Assembly (NCBI RefSeq): GCF_000622005.1
Contig: NZ_JHWV01000001.1
Location: 4,594 to 68,593 of the forward strand
Length of the DNA: 64,000 nt
Direction: 5' to 3'
DNA from: Anaerovibrio sp. RM50
GTDB taxonomy: Bacteria > Bacillota > Negativicutes > Selenomonadales > Selenomonadaceae
Shown here: positions 33,300 through 41,651 of the stretch, in pieces
Position numbering within the stretch: position 1 is the stretch's first letter
How the letters are laid out: each line of letters starts with the position of its first letter
Program-made: the position numbers and the translations under genes
The notes under the pieces: model-generated
Told to the model about the DNA's origin: nothing
What the model saw: only the letters and a program-made list of their open reading frames with translations
Database searches by the model: none

Positions 33300-33336
33300 A
33301 TAGCAATGTGCAATATATACACTTTGCTTTCAACTA

Positions 33337-33436
33337 CCGAGGAATCCTCGGAGGTTGGTTTCCGAATCCGGTTGCGGATTTGAACTGTTTCCAAATCGGA
33401 AATAGTTCAAATAAAAAACCCGCCCAGTGAGGCGGT
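33337..33436 (-). terminator. Hairpin cluster ahead of SIR2, including a leftward terminator
   Basis: Three elements: CCGAGGA-A-TCCTCGG (33337-33351), a 14-base stem TTTGAACTGTTTCC / GGAAATAGTTCAAA (33379-33411, one G-U pair), and CCGCC-N6-GGCGG (33420-33435). The last one is followed on the minus strand by six T. The first two lack T-tracts and might be operators or RNA structures in the SIR2 leader. Confidence 0.6.
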
Positions 33437-33455
33437 GAGAAAGGAATGATATTTT

Positions 33456-35018
33456 ATGAATGAATTAGATAAATTAGTCGCACAGTTTAGAGCTACCCCA
33501 TTCCTGTTTGTAGGTTCTGGATTAACCATGCGCTATTATGACTTACCTGACTGGTCTGGTTTATTAAAGATTTTTGCCTCCAAATTAAGTGATGATGTTG
33601 CTTCTTACTCAAAATATGTAAATATGGCAAAAGTTGCAGGGCATGATGATTTACCTAATGTGGCCACAGCCATAGAAAGAGATTTTAACGACCGCTGGTT
33701 TAATGATCCTGATTTCAGGATGCTCCCGGAAGAAGATATACGAAATGTATCAAATCTCAATATTAGTCCGTTCAAAGCTGAAATTGCTCACTACATTGCG
33801 CAAAAATCAGAGCCACTGATTGATTACGCCGAAGAAATTGAACAGTTTAAGCAGCTTTCTGATAAACATATTACCGGAATTATCACCACAAATTATGATT
33901 GTTTTCTTGAAAAAACAACAACTTTTGAGACTTATGTTGGACAAAACGAGCTTATTTTTTCTAATGTCCAGGGGATTGCTGAAATATACAAAATTCACGG
34001 ATCTGTTACCCAGCCAGAAAGTATTGTTATAAACGCAGAGGATTACGATGTATTCTCGCAAAAGTCCAAATATCTCGCGGCTAAATTAATGACGATATTT
34101 ATGGAGTACCCTATAATCTTTATGGGATATTCCCTCAGTGATACAAATGTTCAAAATATATTAAAAGCTATTGTTGACTGTATGCCAGAAAGTAAACGAT
34201 CGCTTTTAGAAAAGAATTTTATATTTATAGATTTTGATAAGGATATGTCATCGACAAACATAAGCATATCACCATTTGTTGTTTCTTTGGATGGAACTTT
34301 GCTTACAATGACAAGGGTAACCCTCAGTAATTACTCACTTCTCTACTCCGCTTTATGCAAGAAAAAGTCTGGACTACCTGTCAAATTGTTACGTATGTTC
34401 AAAAAAGAGTTTTATTCATATACATTAACCAATACCCCTACTTCTAATATGCGTGTTGCTGCAGTTGATGATAAAAGGGTCGGTGATGAAGAACTTGTCC
34501 TGGCTATTTGTAAACCTAGTGATATTGGTCGACACGGGTTAACCGGTCTGAAGCCAGATGACATTTATGCTGATGTGATATTGGATAATCTGAAATATAC
34601 TCCAGATGAAGTTTTGACTGATGCTTACCCCGAATTAATTCGCAAAGCAAACAAACTTCCTGTACATAAGTTATTATCTAAAGCACAAAATGCTTACCCT
34701 AATATAATTCCAGTTGATGACTATGATTCTTTGCTAAACACTTCTATACTAAAAGCCCGTGTAACAAGATTACCAGTAGAACATAGGAATATTGAATTTA
34801 TTATAAAGAATTATCCGATAGCCAAAGCAATCTCTTATATACCTCTATTGGTGCCAGAAGAAATTGATATATCGGTTCTACATGATTTTCTCTACGGCCT
34901 GCTTACCAATGATGAAACATCATTAACTGGTTCTGCTAAAGATACAATGAAATCTGACATTAGACGCCTGATACGAATTTATGATTGGCTTAAATATAAG
35001 GAAAAGCCCCTTGGATAG
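33456..35018 (+). CDS. SIR2-domain NADase-like protein, candidate prophage-borne anti-phage defence
   Basis: 520 residues. The first ~250 residues are a SIR2 (Rossmann) domain with the defence-type motifs FVGSGLT (18-24), ITTNYDCF (143-150), KIHGS (179-183) and FMGYSLSD (222-229). The remaining 270 residues are not recognised; they look globular and helical. In bacterial defence, SIR2 domains (Thoeris ThsA, DSR, SIR2-HerA, retron and pAgo effectors) deplete NAD+ on infection. Markedly AT-rich compared with flanking genes, in the lysogeny region, on the strand opposite to the lytic genes: the pattern of a lysogenic-conversion moron. Its stop lies within the loop of a hairpin at 35006-35030. 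The domain is clear; the defence role is inference. Confidence 0.85.
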   Translation: MNELDKLVAQFRATPFLFVGSGLTMRYYDLPDWSGLLKIFASKLSDDVASYSKYVNMAKVAGHDDLPNVATAIERDFNDRWFNDPDFRMLPEEDIRNVSNLNISPFKAEIAHYIAQKSEPLIDYAEEIEQFKQLSDKHITGIITTNYDCFLEKTTTFETYVGQNELIFSNVQGIAEIYKIHGSVTQPESIVINAEDYDVFSQKSKYLAAKLMTIFMEYPIIFMGYSLSDTNVQNILKAIVDCMPESKRSLLEKNFIFIDFDKDMSSTNISISPFVVSLDGTLLTMTRVTLSNYSLLYSALCKKKSGLPVKLLRMFKKEFYSYTLTNTPTSNMRVAAVDDKRVGDEELVLAICKPSDIGRHGLTGLKPDDIYADVILDNLKYTPDEVLTDAYPELIRKANKLPVHKLLSKAQNAYPNIIPVDDYDSLLNTSILKARVTRLPVEHRNIEFIIKNYPIAKAISYIPLLVPEEIDISVLHDFLYGLLTNDETSLTGSAKDTMKSDIRRLIRIYDWLKYKEKPLG

Positions 35019-35030
35019 AATCCAAGGGGC
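35002..35030 (-). terminator. Strong leftward terminator overlapping the SIR2 stop codon
   Basis: Perfect 11-base stem GCCCCTTGGAT / ATCCAAGGGGC with a 3-base loop, followed on the minus strand by TTTTC. There is no T-tract on the plus strand. It ends the leftward RNA starting near 35253. Confidence 0.8.
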
Positions 35031-35253
35031 AACACGACCATGAACACAATGCGACAAGGTGCTACGTTATAACACAATGTTCTCCAAGGTGCTCATATTA
35101 TTAATTACCTTAAATTGAGGTCCGATAGGTCCACATGAGACGTTCGTCAGACTGTCAACTTAGGGAAGCCAACCCCAGGGGCAAAGGAATTCTAAGCATT
35201 ACACCTACTCCCATTCGGGAACCCAGCCTTATCCTTCACAAGTTGACTTCTTT
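35002..35253 (-). ncRNA. Candidate structured non-coding RNA (~250 nt) between SIR2 and integrase
   Basis: A stand-alone leftward unit: good promoter (35260-35288), start near 35253, terminator at 35002-35030, no open frame of note on the minus strand. Near its 5' end GTCAACTT and AAGTTGAC (35240-35247 with 35154-35161) close an ~80-base folded domain. Its 3' part has two imperfect direct repeats with AGCACCTTG ... CATTGTGTT at 35043-35063 and 35071-35093 (28-base period). The end overlaps the last codons of SIR2 in antisense. It does not match 6S, tmRNA, T-box or other RNAs I know. RNA-level proof is absent. Confidence 0.55.
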
Positions 35254-35259
35254 GGATGT

Positions 35260-35288
35260 ATTATCTCACATTTTGAGATATTTTACAA
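35260..35288 (-). promoter_or_regulatory. Promoter and operator palindrome for the candidate ncRNA
   Basis: Minus strand: -35 TTGTAA (35283-35288), 17-base spacer, -10 GATAAT (35260-35265). The palindrome TATCTCACATTTTGAGATA (35262-35280) covers the -10 and spacer, so a repressor could shut it. Its half-site resembles the TATCTTG arm of the lytic-promoter operator. Confidence 0.65.
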
Positions 35289-35296
35289 CAGCATGT

Positions 35297-35335
35297 TATC
35301 TTTAAATATCTTTAAGTATCTTCCGCTATATCTCA
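35297..35335. repeat. Tandem TATCTTTAAR repeats upstream of the ncRNA promoter
   Basis: Ten-base units TATCTTTAAA (35297-35306), TATCTTTAAG (35307-35316), a partial TATCTT (35317-35322) and TATCTCA (35329-35335). The helical-turn period suggests side-by-side binding of one protein: repressor, excisionase or recombination directionality factor. Confidence 0.6.
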
Positions 35336-35340
35336 AAATA

Positions 35341-35371
35341 AAAGCCGCCCCCTGCGCCAACAGGGAACGGC
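35341..35371 (-). terminator. Leftward terminator ahead of the ncRNA unit
   Basis: GCCG and CCCTG arms (35344-35354) pair with CAGGG and CGGC (35361-35371). On the minus strand TTTTATTTT follows. It isolates the ncRNA promoter from leftward transcription upstream. Confidence 0.65.
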
Positions 35372-35426
35372 CCGAATGTAATCAGTCTGCGAGGTGCAAA
35401 CTAACCACACTACCCGTAGTTAGTAT

Positions 35427-35476
35427 AACACCTCTCAGGCTTGTTTGCCAAACGCAAATAATCTGAAAGAGGTGTT
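35427..35476 (+). promoter_or_regulatory. Integrase leader with sequestered ribosome-binding site
   Basis: AACACCTCT (35427-35435) is the exact complement of AGAGGTGTT (35468-35476), which holds the integrase Shine-Dalgarno sequence. CAG and CTG extend the pairing after a small bulge. The stem would hide the site six to eight bases before the ATG. A -10-like TATAAC overlaps the left arm. Confidence 0.6.
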
Positions 35477-35481
35477 TTATT

Positions 35482-36867
35482 ATGAAAAGAGCAGCACTAT
35501 ATATCCGTGTCAGCACGGATGAGCAGGCAAGACACGGTTTCTCCCTGGGAGAACAGCAGCATGATCTGGAATCCTACGCAGCTTCCCACCACTACACTGT
35601 GGTGGATGTGTACGCTGATGAGGGCAATACGGCCCGGAAAGCTATCAGCAAAAGGAAGGAGCTCCAGAGGCTTCTTGACGATGTGCGGGCGGGCCATATT
35701 GATGTTATCCTGCTTAAGTGCCTTGACAGATGGTTCCGTAATGTTCAGGACTTCTACAAGGTGCAGGAGGTGCTGGATGCCCACGGTGTTGAATGGGAAT
35801 GCACCCAGGAGGATTACAACACCACCACGACCAATGGGCGGCTTATGCTTAACCTTAAGCTGACCATTGCACAGAATGAGTCAGACCAGACCAGTGACCG
35901 TATCAAGTATATCAACGAGGGCAAGAAGCGGCGCAAGGAGGAATGCACCGGCAAGCACCCTTTTGCCTACACATCTGTAGATAAGAAGCTGACCATTGTG
36001 GAAGAAGAACGGCCTATTGTGGAGTTTGCCTTTGCCCAGCTTCTCGCCGGATCATCCAACCACTCCATAGCAAAGAAGATATGGGAGGAGTTTCATTTTG
36101 CTATAGATGCCCGCAGGGTATGGCGCATTGTACGCAACCCTACATATAAGGGTGAGCGGTACGGCATTCCTGATTATTGCCCGGCCATTATCCCGCCGGA
36201 GGATTTTGACAGGGTGCAGGAGCTTCTCAGCCGCAATAAGCCACCAACCAGAACGGGCCTGACCTATCTGTTCAATGGCAAGATTGTCTGCCCAAGCTGT
36301 GGCAGCATTCTTGTGGTCAATTGTGGAAAGTCCAAAAAGACTGGTAAGTACACCCGTCCGACTTATCTCTGTGGCAAGAAGTATACTACCGGAAAACCAA
36401 AAGACGCTGGTGGCTGCCAGTTCGGCGGAGGTGTATCTGAGAATGTTGTGGAGCGTTGGCTGGTAAAGAATATCTTCCCGCTGCTGAAAGGTTACGAAGC
36501 ACAGCTCAAAGCCTCACGGGGCCATTCTGTGAATTATAAGTCCAAGGTGAAGGGGATCAATGCAAAACTGACCCGCCTCAAGGATTTATATCTGGACGCC
36601 CTCATTGACAAGGATACCTATAAGGCGGATTATCAGAAGCTTCAGGACGAACTGGCCAGAGCGGTCATTGATGCCAAGAAGCAGATCAGGCTCTCCCCTG
36701 CCATGGACAGCATCCTCTCAGATGAGGATTTCGAGACAACCTACTACAATCTTCCACGGGAGCAGAGGCGGGAACTTTGGCAGACTCTTATCAAGAGGAT
36801 AACCATTGGTCGTCGTCCGGAGGAAAGGGGAAAGTCTTACAAGGACTTCATAGTTGAATTTATGTAG
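35482..36867 (+). CDS. int: Large serine recombinase (phage integrase)
   Basis: 461 residues. N-terminal resolvase domain with YIRVSTDEQ (catalytic Ser11), LKCLDRWFRNVQDFYKV and NESDQTSDRIK; then the recombinase domain, a zinc ribbon with cysteines in KIVCPSCGS, YLCGKK and GGCQFGG (residues ~270-315), and a C-terminal coiled coil (KGINAKLTRLKDLYLDALID). Catalyses attP x attB integration and, with a directionality factor, excision. It is the last prophage gene before pyrE and reads toward the host, so one attachment site should lie at ~36,868-36,945. GC-richer than the SIR2 gene beside it. Confidence 0.93.
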   Translation: MKRAALYIRVSTDEQARHGFSLGEQQHDLESYAASHHYTVVDVYADEGNTARKAISKRKELQRLLDDVRAGHIDVILLKCLDRWFRNVQDFYKVQEVLDAHGVEWECTQEDYNTTTTNGRLMLNLKLTIAQNESDQTSDRIKYINEGKKRRKEECTGKHPFAYTSVDKKLTIVEEERPIVEFAFAQLLAGSSNHSIAKKIWEEFHFAIDARRVWRIVRNPTYKGERYGIPDYCPAIIPPEDFDRVQELLSRNKPPTRTGLTYLFNGKIVCPSCGSILVVNCGKSKKTGKYTRPTYLCGKKYTTGKPKDAGGCQFGGGVSENVVERWLVKNIFPLLKGYEAQLKASRGHSVNYKSKVKGINAKLTRLKDLYLDALIDKDTYKADYQKLQDELARAVIDAKKQIRLSPAMDSILSDEDFETTYYNLPREQRRELWQTLIKRITIGRRPEERGKSYKDFIVEFM

Positions 36868-36873
36868 TGTATT

Positions 36874-36941
36874 TTTATACAAAAATAGCCGTCAAGCTAG
36901 ATTTTATCTAGTCTGACGGCTACTCTAATATTTATACAAAA
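36874..36941. repeat. Short direct repeat TTTATACAAAA, possible attachment-site trace
   Basis: Exact 11-base copies at 36874-36884 and 36931-36941 flank the pyr terminator, between the integrase stop and the pyrE stop. A junction of host and prophage must lie close by, but the other prophage end is outside the window, so the core cannot be confirmed. Confidence 0.35.
36881..36922 (-). terminator. Terminator of the pyrimidine operon
   Basis: TAGCCGTCA pairs with TGACGGCTA, extended by TAGA/TCTA inside. On the minus strand the stem is followed by TTTTTG. It lies 20 bases after the pyrE stop. Confidence 0.85.
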
Positions 36942-37544
36942 CTATACACTTGGTTTTCCAGTACGCCCCCTCTTGGTCATTGGAACCCCCTGCTTACACA
37001 GTGGGCAGTTGTCAGGCTCGTAGGTCTGAACGTCCATATGAAGCAGTGCAGTACTTGGCACATCCCCGAAGGTTGCCCTGCCGCCGCTGCGGTCCACCAA
37101 CATACTTACAGCCACTGGAATACCGCCATGCTCCTTCACCACATCAATAACCTCACGAATGGAACCGCCAGTGGTAACAATGTCCTCAACGACGAGAACA
37201 CGTTCACCCTCATGGAGGGTAAAGCCACGACGGAAGGTCATCTTGCCGTTTTCACGCTCGGTGAAAATAGCACGGGTGCCAAGGGCCTTACCCGTTTCAT
37301 GGGCCAGCAGAATGCCACCCGTAACAGGGCCCACCACGGTTTCAATATTGGCGTCAACAAACTTTGCAGCCATGGCCTGACACAGCTTTTCAGTGTATTC
37401 AGGCTTCTGAAGTACGTTGAACTTCTCCACATAGCGTGGACTGTGAAGGCCGGAGGTCAGAAGGAAATGACCTTCCATAATTGCCCCGGTTTCCAGAAGC
37501 ATATCCTCTACTTCTTTTTCAGTCAGTTTCTTTAATTCTGCCAT
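36942..37544 (-). CDS. pyrE: Orotate phosphoribosyltransferase
   Basis: 200 residues. PRPP-binding loop VLVVEDIVTTGGS in the middle of the chain and the PVTGGILLAHE segment typify OPRTase, which makes OMP from orotate in the cytosol. The C-terminal ~30 residues add a short cysteine pair (NCPLCKQG), seen in the Negativicutes/Clostridia-type enzymes. Last gene of the pyr operon; its start overlaps the pyrF stop (TAATGG). The gene is intact, so prophage insertion lies beyond its stop. Confidence 0.95.
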   Translation of the reverse strand: MAELKKLTEKEVEDMLLETGAIMEGHFLLTSGLHSPRYVEKFNVLQKPEYTEKLCQAMAAKFVDANIETVVGPVTGGILLAHETGKALGTRAIFTERENGKMTFRRGFTLHEGERVLVVEDIVTTGGSIREVIDVVKEHGGIPVAVSMLVDRSGGRATFGDVPSTALLHMDVQTYEPDNCPLCKQGVPMTKRGRTGKPSV

Positions 37545-38260
37545 TATTGTACCCTCTCCATTTCTTTAATTATTGCTTCCGCTGCTTTCTTTGGATCTTC
37601 AGCAACACGGATTGGACGACCCACCACCAGATGGGTTGCACCATTTTTCAGGGCCGATTCAGGTGTTGCAATACGGCTCTGGTCATCGATGCTGGCTCCC
37701 GCTGGACGCACCCCGGGAGTAATTATCAGAAAATCCGGGCCACAGGCTTCGCGAATGGCTGCTGCCTCCTGAGGGGAAGCCACCACACCATCAAGTCCTG
37801 CCTCCTTTGTGAGCTTTGCCAAACGAACCACCTGGTCACGAATTTCACACTCCATGCCAAGGCCCTGCCAATCGCTCTGATTTATGCTGGTAAGAATCGT
37901 TACCGCAATGAGCTTGGGACATGGAATACCCATTTCCTCAGCCTTTTTGTGTACCCTTTCCGCCGCTGTCTTCATCATGGTAAAGCCACCAGAGGCGTGA
38001 ACATTCATAATGTCCGCCCCCTGTACCATAAGGGAGCAAAGTCCCTCAGCCACGGTGTTGGGAATATCGTGGAGCTTAAGATCAAGAAAGATATTCTTGC
38101 CCTTTTCTTTAAGGTAAGAAATGACCTTGGCTCCCTCGCTGTAGAAAAGCTCCATACCAACCTTGTAGTAGCTGACGCTGTCCCCCAGGGTATCCACAAG
38201 CCTCTCCACGTCCTCAAATTTATGAAAATCAAGGGCTACAATCAAACGATTATCTGCCAT
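37544..38260 (-). CDS. pyrF: Orotidine-5'-phosphate decarboxylase
   Basis: 238 residues, full length. Opens with RLIVALDFHKFEDVERLVD and carries the active-site block FLDLKLHDIPNTV (Lys and Asp of the catalytic tetrad) and the phosphate loop VGRPI. Converts OMP to UMP. ATG follows AGGAGAACTTT. Confidence 0.95.
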   Translation of the reverse strand: MADNRLIVALDFHKFEDVERLVDTLGDSVSYYKVGMELFYSEGAKVISYLKEKGKNIFLDLKLHDIPNTVAEGLCSLMVQGADIMNVHASGGFTMMKTAAERVHKKAEEMGIPCPKLIAVTILTSINQSDWQGLGMECEIRDQVVRLAKLTKEAGLDGVVASPQEAAAIREACGPDFLIITPGVRPAGASIDDQSRIATPESALKNGATHLVVGRPIRVAEDPKKAAEAIIKEMERVQ

Positions 38261-38411
38261 AAAGTTCTCCTATAAGCACTAAAATATCATTGCGTAGGAA
38301 TTTTGCCGTAGAACGCGAAGCCACAAGGAAAAACCCGGAAACGTACAAAAAACGTACGTTGAGGAGCTTTTCTGAAGTGGCAACAAAGTTATGCGACAAA
38401 ATAACAAGCAA
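38261..38411 (-). other. Non-coding gap between carB and pyrF
   Basis: 151 bases without a gene inside an otherwise tightly packed operon. Contains the hairpin AACGTAC / GTACGTT around a T-rich loop (near 38337-38358) and a partial repeat TCGCATAA seen twice on the minus strand. In many Firmicutes pyrK and pyrD sit here; none is left in this window. Confidence 0.5.
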
Positions 38412-41400
38412 TTATGCGAGATCGTAGCCGCCGCCAACGTAGTCCTGAATAGCAAGGCTATATACCAGACGGCGCTCCCGCATGAACTCCAGTACATTAA
38501 GTACCTCCCAGGCAGTATCAAGGGAAGTGAGACATGGGATAGCATGCTCTACAGTTGCACGGCGAATCTTGAAGCCGTCGTGTACTACGCTCTTGCCCTG
38601 ATTCTGGGTCATGGTGTTGATTACCATGTGAATACGGCCCTTCTTGATCTGCTGAATAATGTCAACGCTGCGTTCGTGCATCTTGCCCACTACTTCAACA
38701 TCAATGCCCATGGACTTAATGGCCTTGGCACTGCCGGCGGTAGCAACCAGCTTAAAGCCCAGCTCAGAGAAGGCCTTGGCCAGCTGCTTCATTTCTGCTT
38801 TGTCCTTGTTGGCTACAGTGAAGAGAATAGTTCCATTTACTGGAATATTCATTCCGGCACCGGTCATGGCCTTATACAGTGCACGGTTATAGTGGTAGTC
38901 AATACCCATAACCTCACCAGTGGACTTCATTTCAGGACCAAGGGAAATGTCCACGTCTGCCATCTTATTGAAGGAGAATACTGGGGCCTTTACTGCCACA
39001 TAATGCTTAGGACTTACCAGACCTGGTTTGAAGCCCAGCTCCTTAATGGTGGAGCCCATGGCAATCTGAGTTGCAATATCCACCATCTGCACATCCGTCA
39101 CCTTGCTGAGGAACGGCACTGTACGGGAGGAACGAGGATTTACCTCGATTACGAAAACCTCATCATTGGCCACCACATACTGAATGTTCATAAGGCCCTT
39201 TACATGGAGGCCCATGGCCAGACGCTTTGTATAATCAACGATGGTATATTTCACCTTCTGTGGCAGGGTCTGTGGAGGGTACACCGCAATGGAGTCACCG
39301 GAATGAACCCCGGCCCGCTCGATATGCTCCATAATGCCCGGGATAATTACATCAACACCATCGGAAATGGCATCAACTTCCACCTCGGTGCCCTGCATAT
39401 AGCGGTCCACCAGAACCGGGTGCTCAGGAGTTACCTTTACGGCGCGGCCCATGTAATCAATGAGCTCTTCCTCGTTGTACACGATCTCCATGGCACGACC
39501 ACCCAGTACATAGGAAGGACGGACCATTACAGGATAGCCGATTTCCGCTGCCCCCTTGATGGCATCCTCCAGATTGGTTACGCTAATGCCCTGTGGTCTT
39601 GGAATGCCAGTCTGGGTAAGCACCTCATCGAAGCGCTCCCTGTCCTCTGCCCTGTCAATATCATTTACTGAAGTACCGAAGATTTTTACCCCCGCCTTGC
39701 TGAGATCCTCAGCCAGATTAATGGCAGTCTGACCGCCAAACTGGACGATAACCCCCTCCGGCTTTTCCTTGTCGATAATGTTAAGAACGTCCTCAGAGGT
39801 CAGAGGCTCGAAGTAAAGTCTGTCGGAAATATCAAAGTCCGTGGATACAGTCTCCGGATTGTTGTTGACGATAATTGCCTCAATGCCCATCTGACGGAGA
39901 GCCCATACTGAATGAACGGAGCAATAATCGAACTCCACGCCCTGACCGATACGGATAGGGCCTGAACCCAATACCATCACCTTTCGGCGCTTGCTGGAGG
40001 TATCCACCTCATCCTCCTGGGCATGGAAGGTGGAGTAATAATAAGGAGTTGCGGCCTCAAACTCAGCAGCACATGTATCTACCATCTTGTAGCATGGCAG
40101 AATATTCATGGTCTTTCTCAGTGTGCGGATTTCATCGGTGGTCTTTCCGGCCAGCTCCGCAATGGAGCGGTCTGCCAGGCCAACGTCCTTGGCAGCCAGC
40201 ATAAGACTAGGAGTAATCTGCTCGTTCTGAATTCTCAGCTCCACATCGGTAATCTTCTTGATTTTCCCCAGGAACCATTTGTCGATTTTGGTAATATTAT
40301 GAATACCGTCCACATCAATAATGCCACGGCGCAGAGCCTCAGCTATTACAAAGAGGCGCTCATCGTTGCACTTGGACAGGGCCTTGATAACCTTTGCATC
40401 CTCCCAGGCATCCATATCCTCCATGTGGAGACGGTGTACGCCGATTTCCAAGGAACGGACTGCCTTTAAGATAGCTCCCTCGAAGTTTCTGTCTATGGAC
40501 ATAACCTCGCCAGTGGCCTTCATCTGGGTTCCCAGAGTCTTATCAGCATATACAAACTTGTCAAATGGCCAGCGTGGGAACTTCACAACACAGTAGTCCA
40601 GGGCTGGCTCAAAGCAGGCCTTGGTCTTCTGGGTTACAGCATTGGTAATCTCGTCAAGGCTGTAGCCAATGGCAATCTTGGCAGAAACCTTGGCAATCGG
40701 GTAACCGGTGGCCTTGGAAGCCAATGCTGAGGAACGGCTAACTCGAGGATTTACCTCGATTACATAATACTGATTTGTTTTAGGGTCCAGGGCATACTGG
40801 GCATTACAGCCACCCTCGATGCCCAGCTCGCGGATAATGCGAATGCTGGCGCTTCTCAGCATCTGATATTCGTGATCTGTTAGGGTCTGGGAAGGTGCCA
40901 CAACGATGGAATCACCGGTATGAACCCCCACAGGGTCGAAGTTTTCCATATTACAGATAGTAATGCAGTTGTCGTTGCCGTCACGCATTACCTCGTACTC
41001 GATTTCTTTCCAGCCTGCCACACTGCGCTCAATTAGGACCTGACCAATCATGGAATACTTCAGTCCCTTGATAACAATGTCCACCAGCTCTTCCTCATTG
41101 TCGGCAATACCGCCGCCAGTTCCACCCATTGTGTAGGCAGGACGAACGATGAGAGGATAGCCGATTTCGTTGGCAAACTGTACTGCGGACTCCACGTCCT
41201 CTACGATGGTGGACTCCGGAATAGGCTCCCCCAGCTTGTTCATTGTTTCCTTGAAGAGCTCTCTGTCCTCCGCCTGTTCAATGGCCTTCAGTGAGGTACC
41301 CAAAAGCTCCACATTGTACTTTTCCAGAATACCACGCTCGGAAAGCTGTACAGCAAGATTCAGGCCAGCCTGTCCGCCCAGGGTGGCCAAAAGTCCATCT

Positions 41401-41648
41401 GGCTTTTCCTTGCTAATGATGTGTTCCATAAACTCCACAGTCAATGGCTCAATATATACACGGTCCGCCATGTGCTTATCAGTCATAATGGTGGCAGGAT
41501 TGCTGTTTACCAGCACAACCTCCAGACCTTCCTCTTTAAGGGCGCGACAAGCCTGGGATCCTGCATAGTCAAACTCAGCCGCCTGTCCGATAATAATCGG
41601 GCCGGAACCGATAACGATAACCTTCTTTAAATTTTCTTTCTTTGGCAC
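38412..41648 (-). CDS. carB: Carbamoyl-phosphate synthase large subunit
   Basis: 1078 residues from a GTG start behind GGGGGAATAATCA. Two homologous ATP-grasp halves, each opening with the same pattern ([20 protein letters not shown] and [20 protein letters not shown]), and a C-terminal MGS-like regulatory domain. Makes carbamoyl phosphate from bicarbonate, ammonia and two ATP with CarA. Full length; three bases after the carA stop. Confidence 0.97.
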   Translation of the reverse strand: MPKKENLKKVIVIGSGPIIIGQAAEFDYAGSQACRALKEEGLEVVLVNSNPATIMTDKHMADRVYIEPLTVEFMEHIISKEKPDGLLATLGGQAGLNLAVQLSERGILEKYNVELLGTSLKAIEQAEDRELFKETMNKLGEPIPESTIVEDVESAVQFANEIGYPLIVRPAYTMGGTGGGIADNEEELVDIVIKGLKYSMIGQVLIERSVAGWKEIEYEVMRDGNDNCITICNMENFDPVGVHTGDSIVVAPSQTLTDHEYQMLRSASIRIIRELGIEGGCNAQYALDPKTNQYYVIEVNPRVSRSSALASKATGYPIAKVSAKIAIGYSLDEITNAVTQKTKACFEPALDYCVVKFPRWPFDKFVYADKTLGTQMKATGEVMSIDRNFEGAILKAVRSLEIGVHRLHMEDMDAWEDAKVIKALSKCNDERLFVIAEALRRGIIDVDGIHNITKIDKWFLGKIKKITDVELRIQNEQITPSLMLAAKDVGLADRSIAELAGKTTDEIRTLRKTMNILPCYKMVDTCAAEFEAATPYYYSTFHAQEDEVDTSSKRRKVMVLGSGPIRIGQGVEFDYCSVHSVWALRQMGIEAIIVNNNPETVSTDFDISDRLYFEPLTSEDVLNIIDKEKPEGVIVQFGGQTAINLAEDLSKAGVKIFGTSVNDIDRAEDRERFDEVLTQTGIPRPQGISVTNLEDAIKGAAEIGYPVMVRPSYVLGGRAMEIVYNEEELIDYMGRAVKVTPEHPVLVDRYMQGTEVEVDAISDGVDVIIPGIMEHIERAGVHSGDSIAVYPPQTLPQKVKYTIVDYTKRLAMGLHVKGLMNIQYVVANDEVFVIEVNPRSSRTVPFLSKVTDVQMVDIATQIAMGSTIKELGFKPGLVSPKHYVAVKAPVFSFNKMADVDISLGPEMKSTGEVMGIDYHYNRALYKAMTGAGMNIPVNGTILFTVANKDKAEMKQLAKAFSELGFKLVATAGSAKAIKSMGIDVEVVGKMHERSVDIIQQIKKGRIHMVINTMTQNQGKSVVHDGFKIRRATVEHAIPCLTSLDTAWEVLNVLEFMRERRLVYSLAIQDYVGGGYDLA

Positions 41649-41651
41649 TGA

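Noticed and set aside
35150-35250. tRNA-like or tmRNA-like gene near the integrase
   Set aside because: GGTTCCCG-like bases are present, but no acceptor stem, T-arm or CCA end can be formed.
35002-35253. Type III toxin-antitoxin RNA or retron RNA
   Set aside because: Repeats and terminator fit loosely, but there is no ToxN-like gene downstream and no reverse transcriptase in the window.
38391-39671. 426-codon rightward frame within carB
   Set aside because: Antisense to the conserved second half of carB; no start site and composition typical of a mirror frame.
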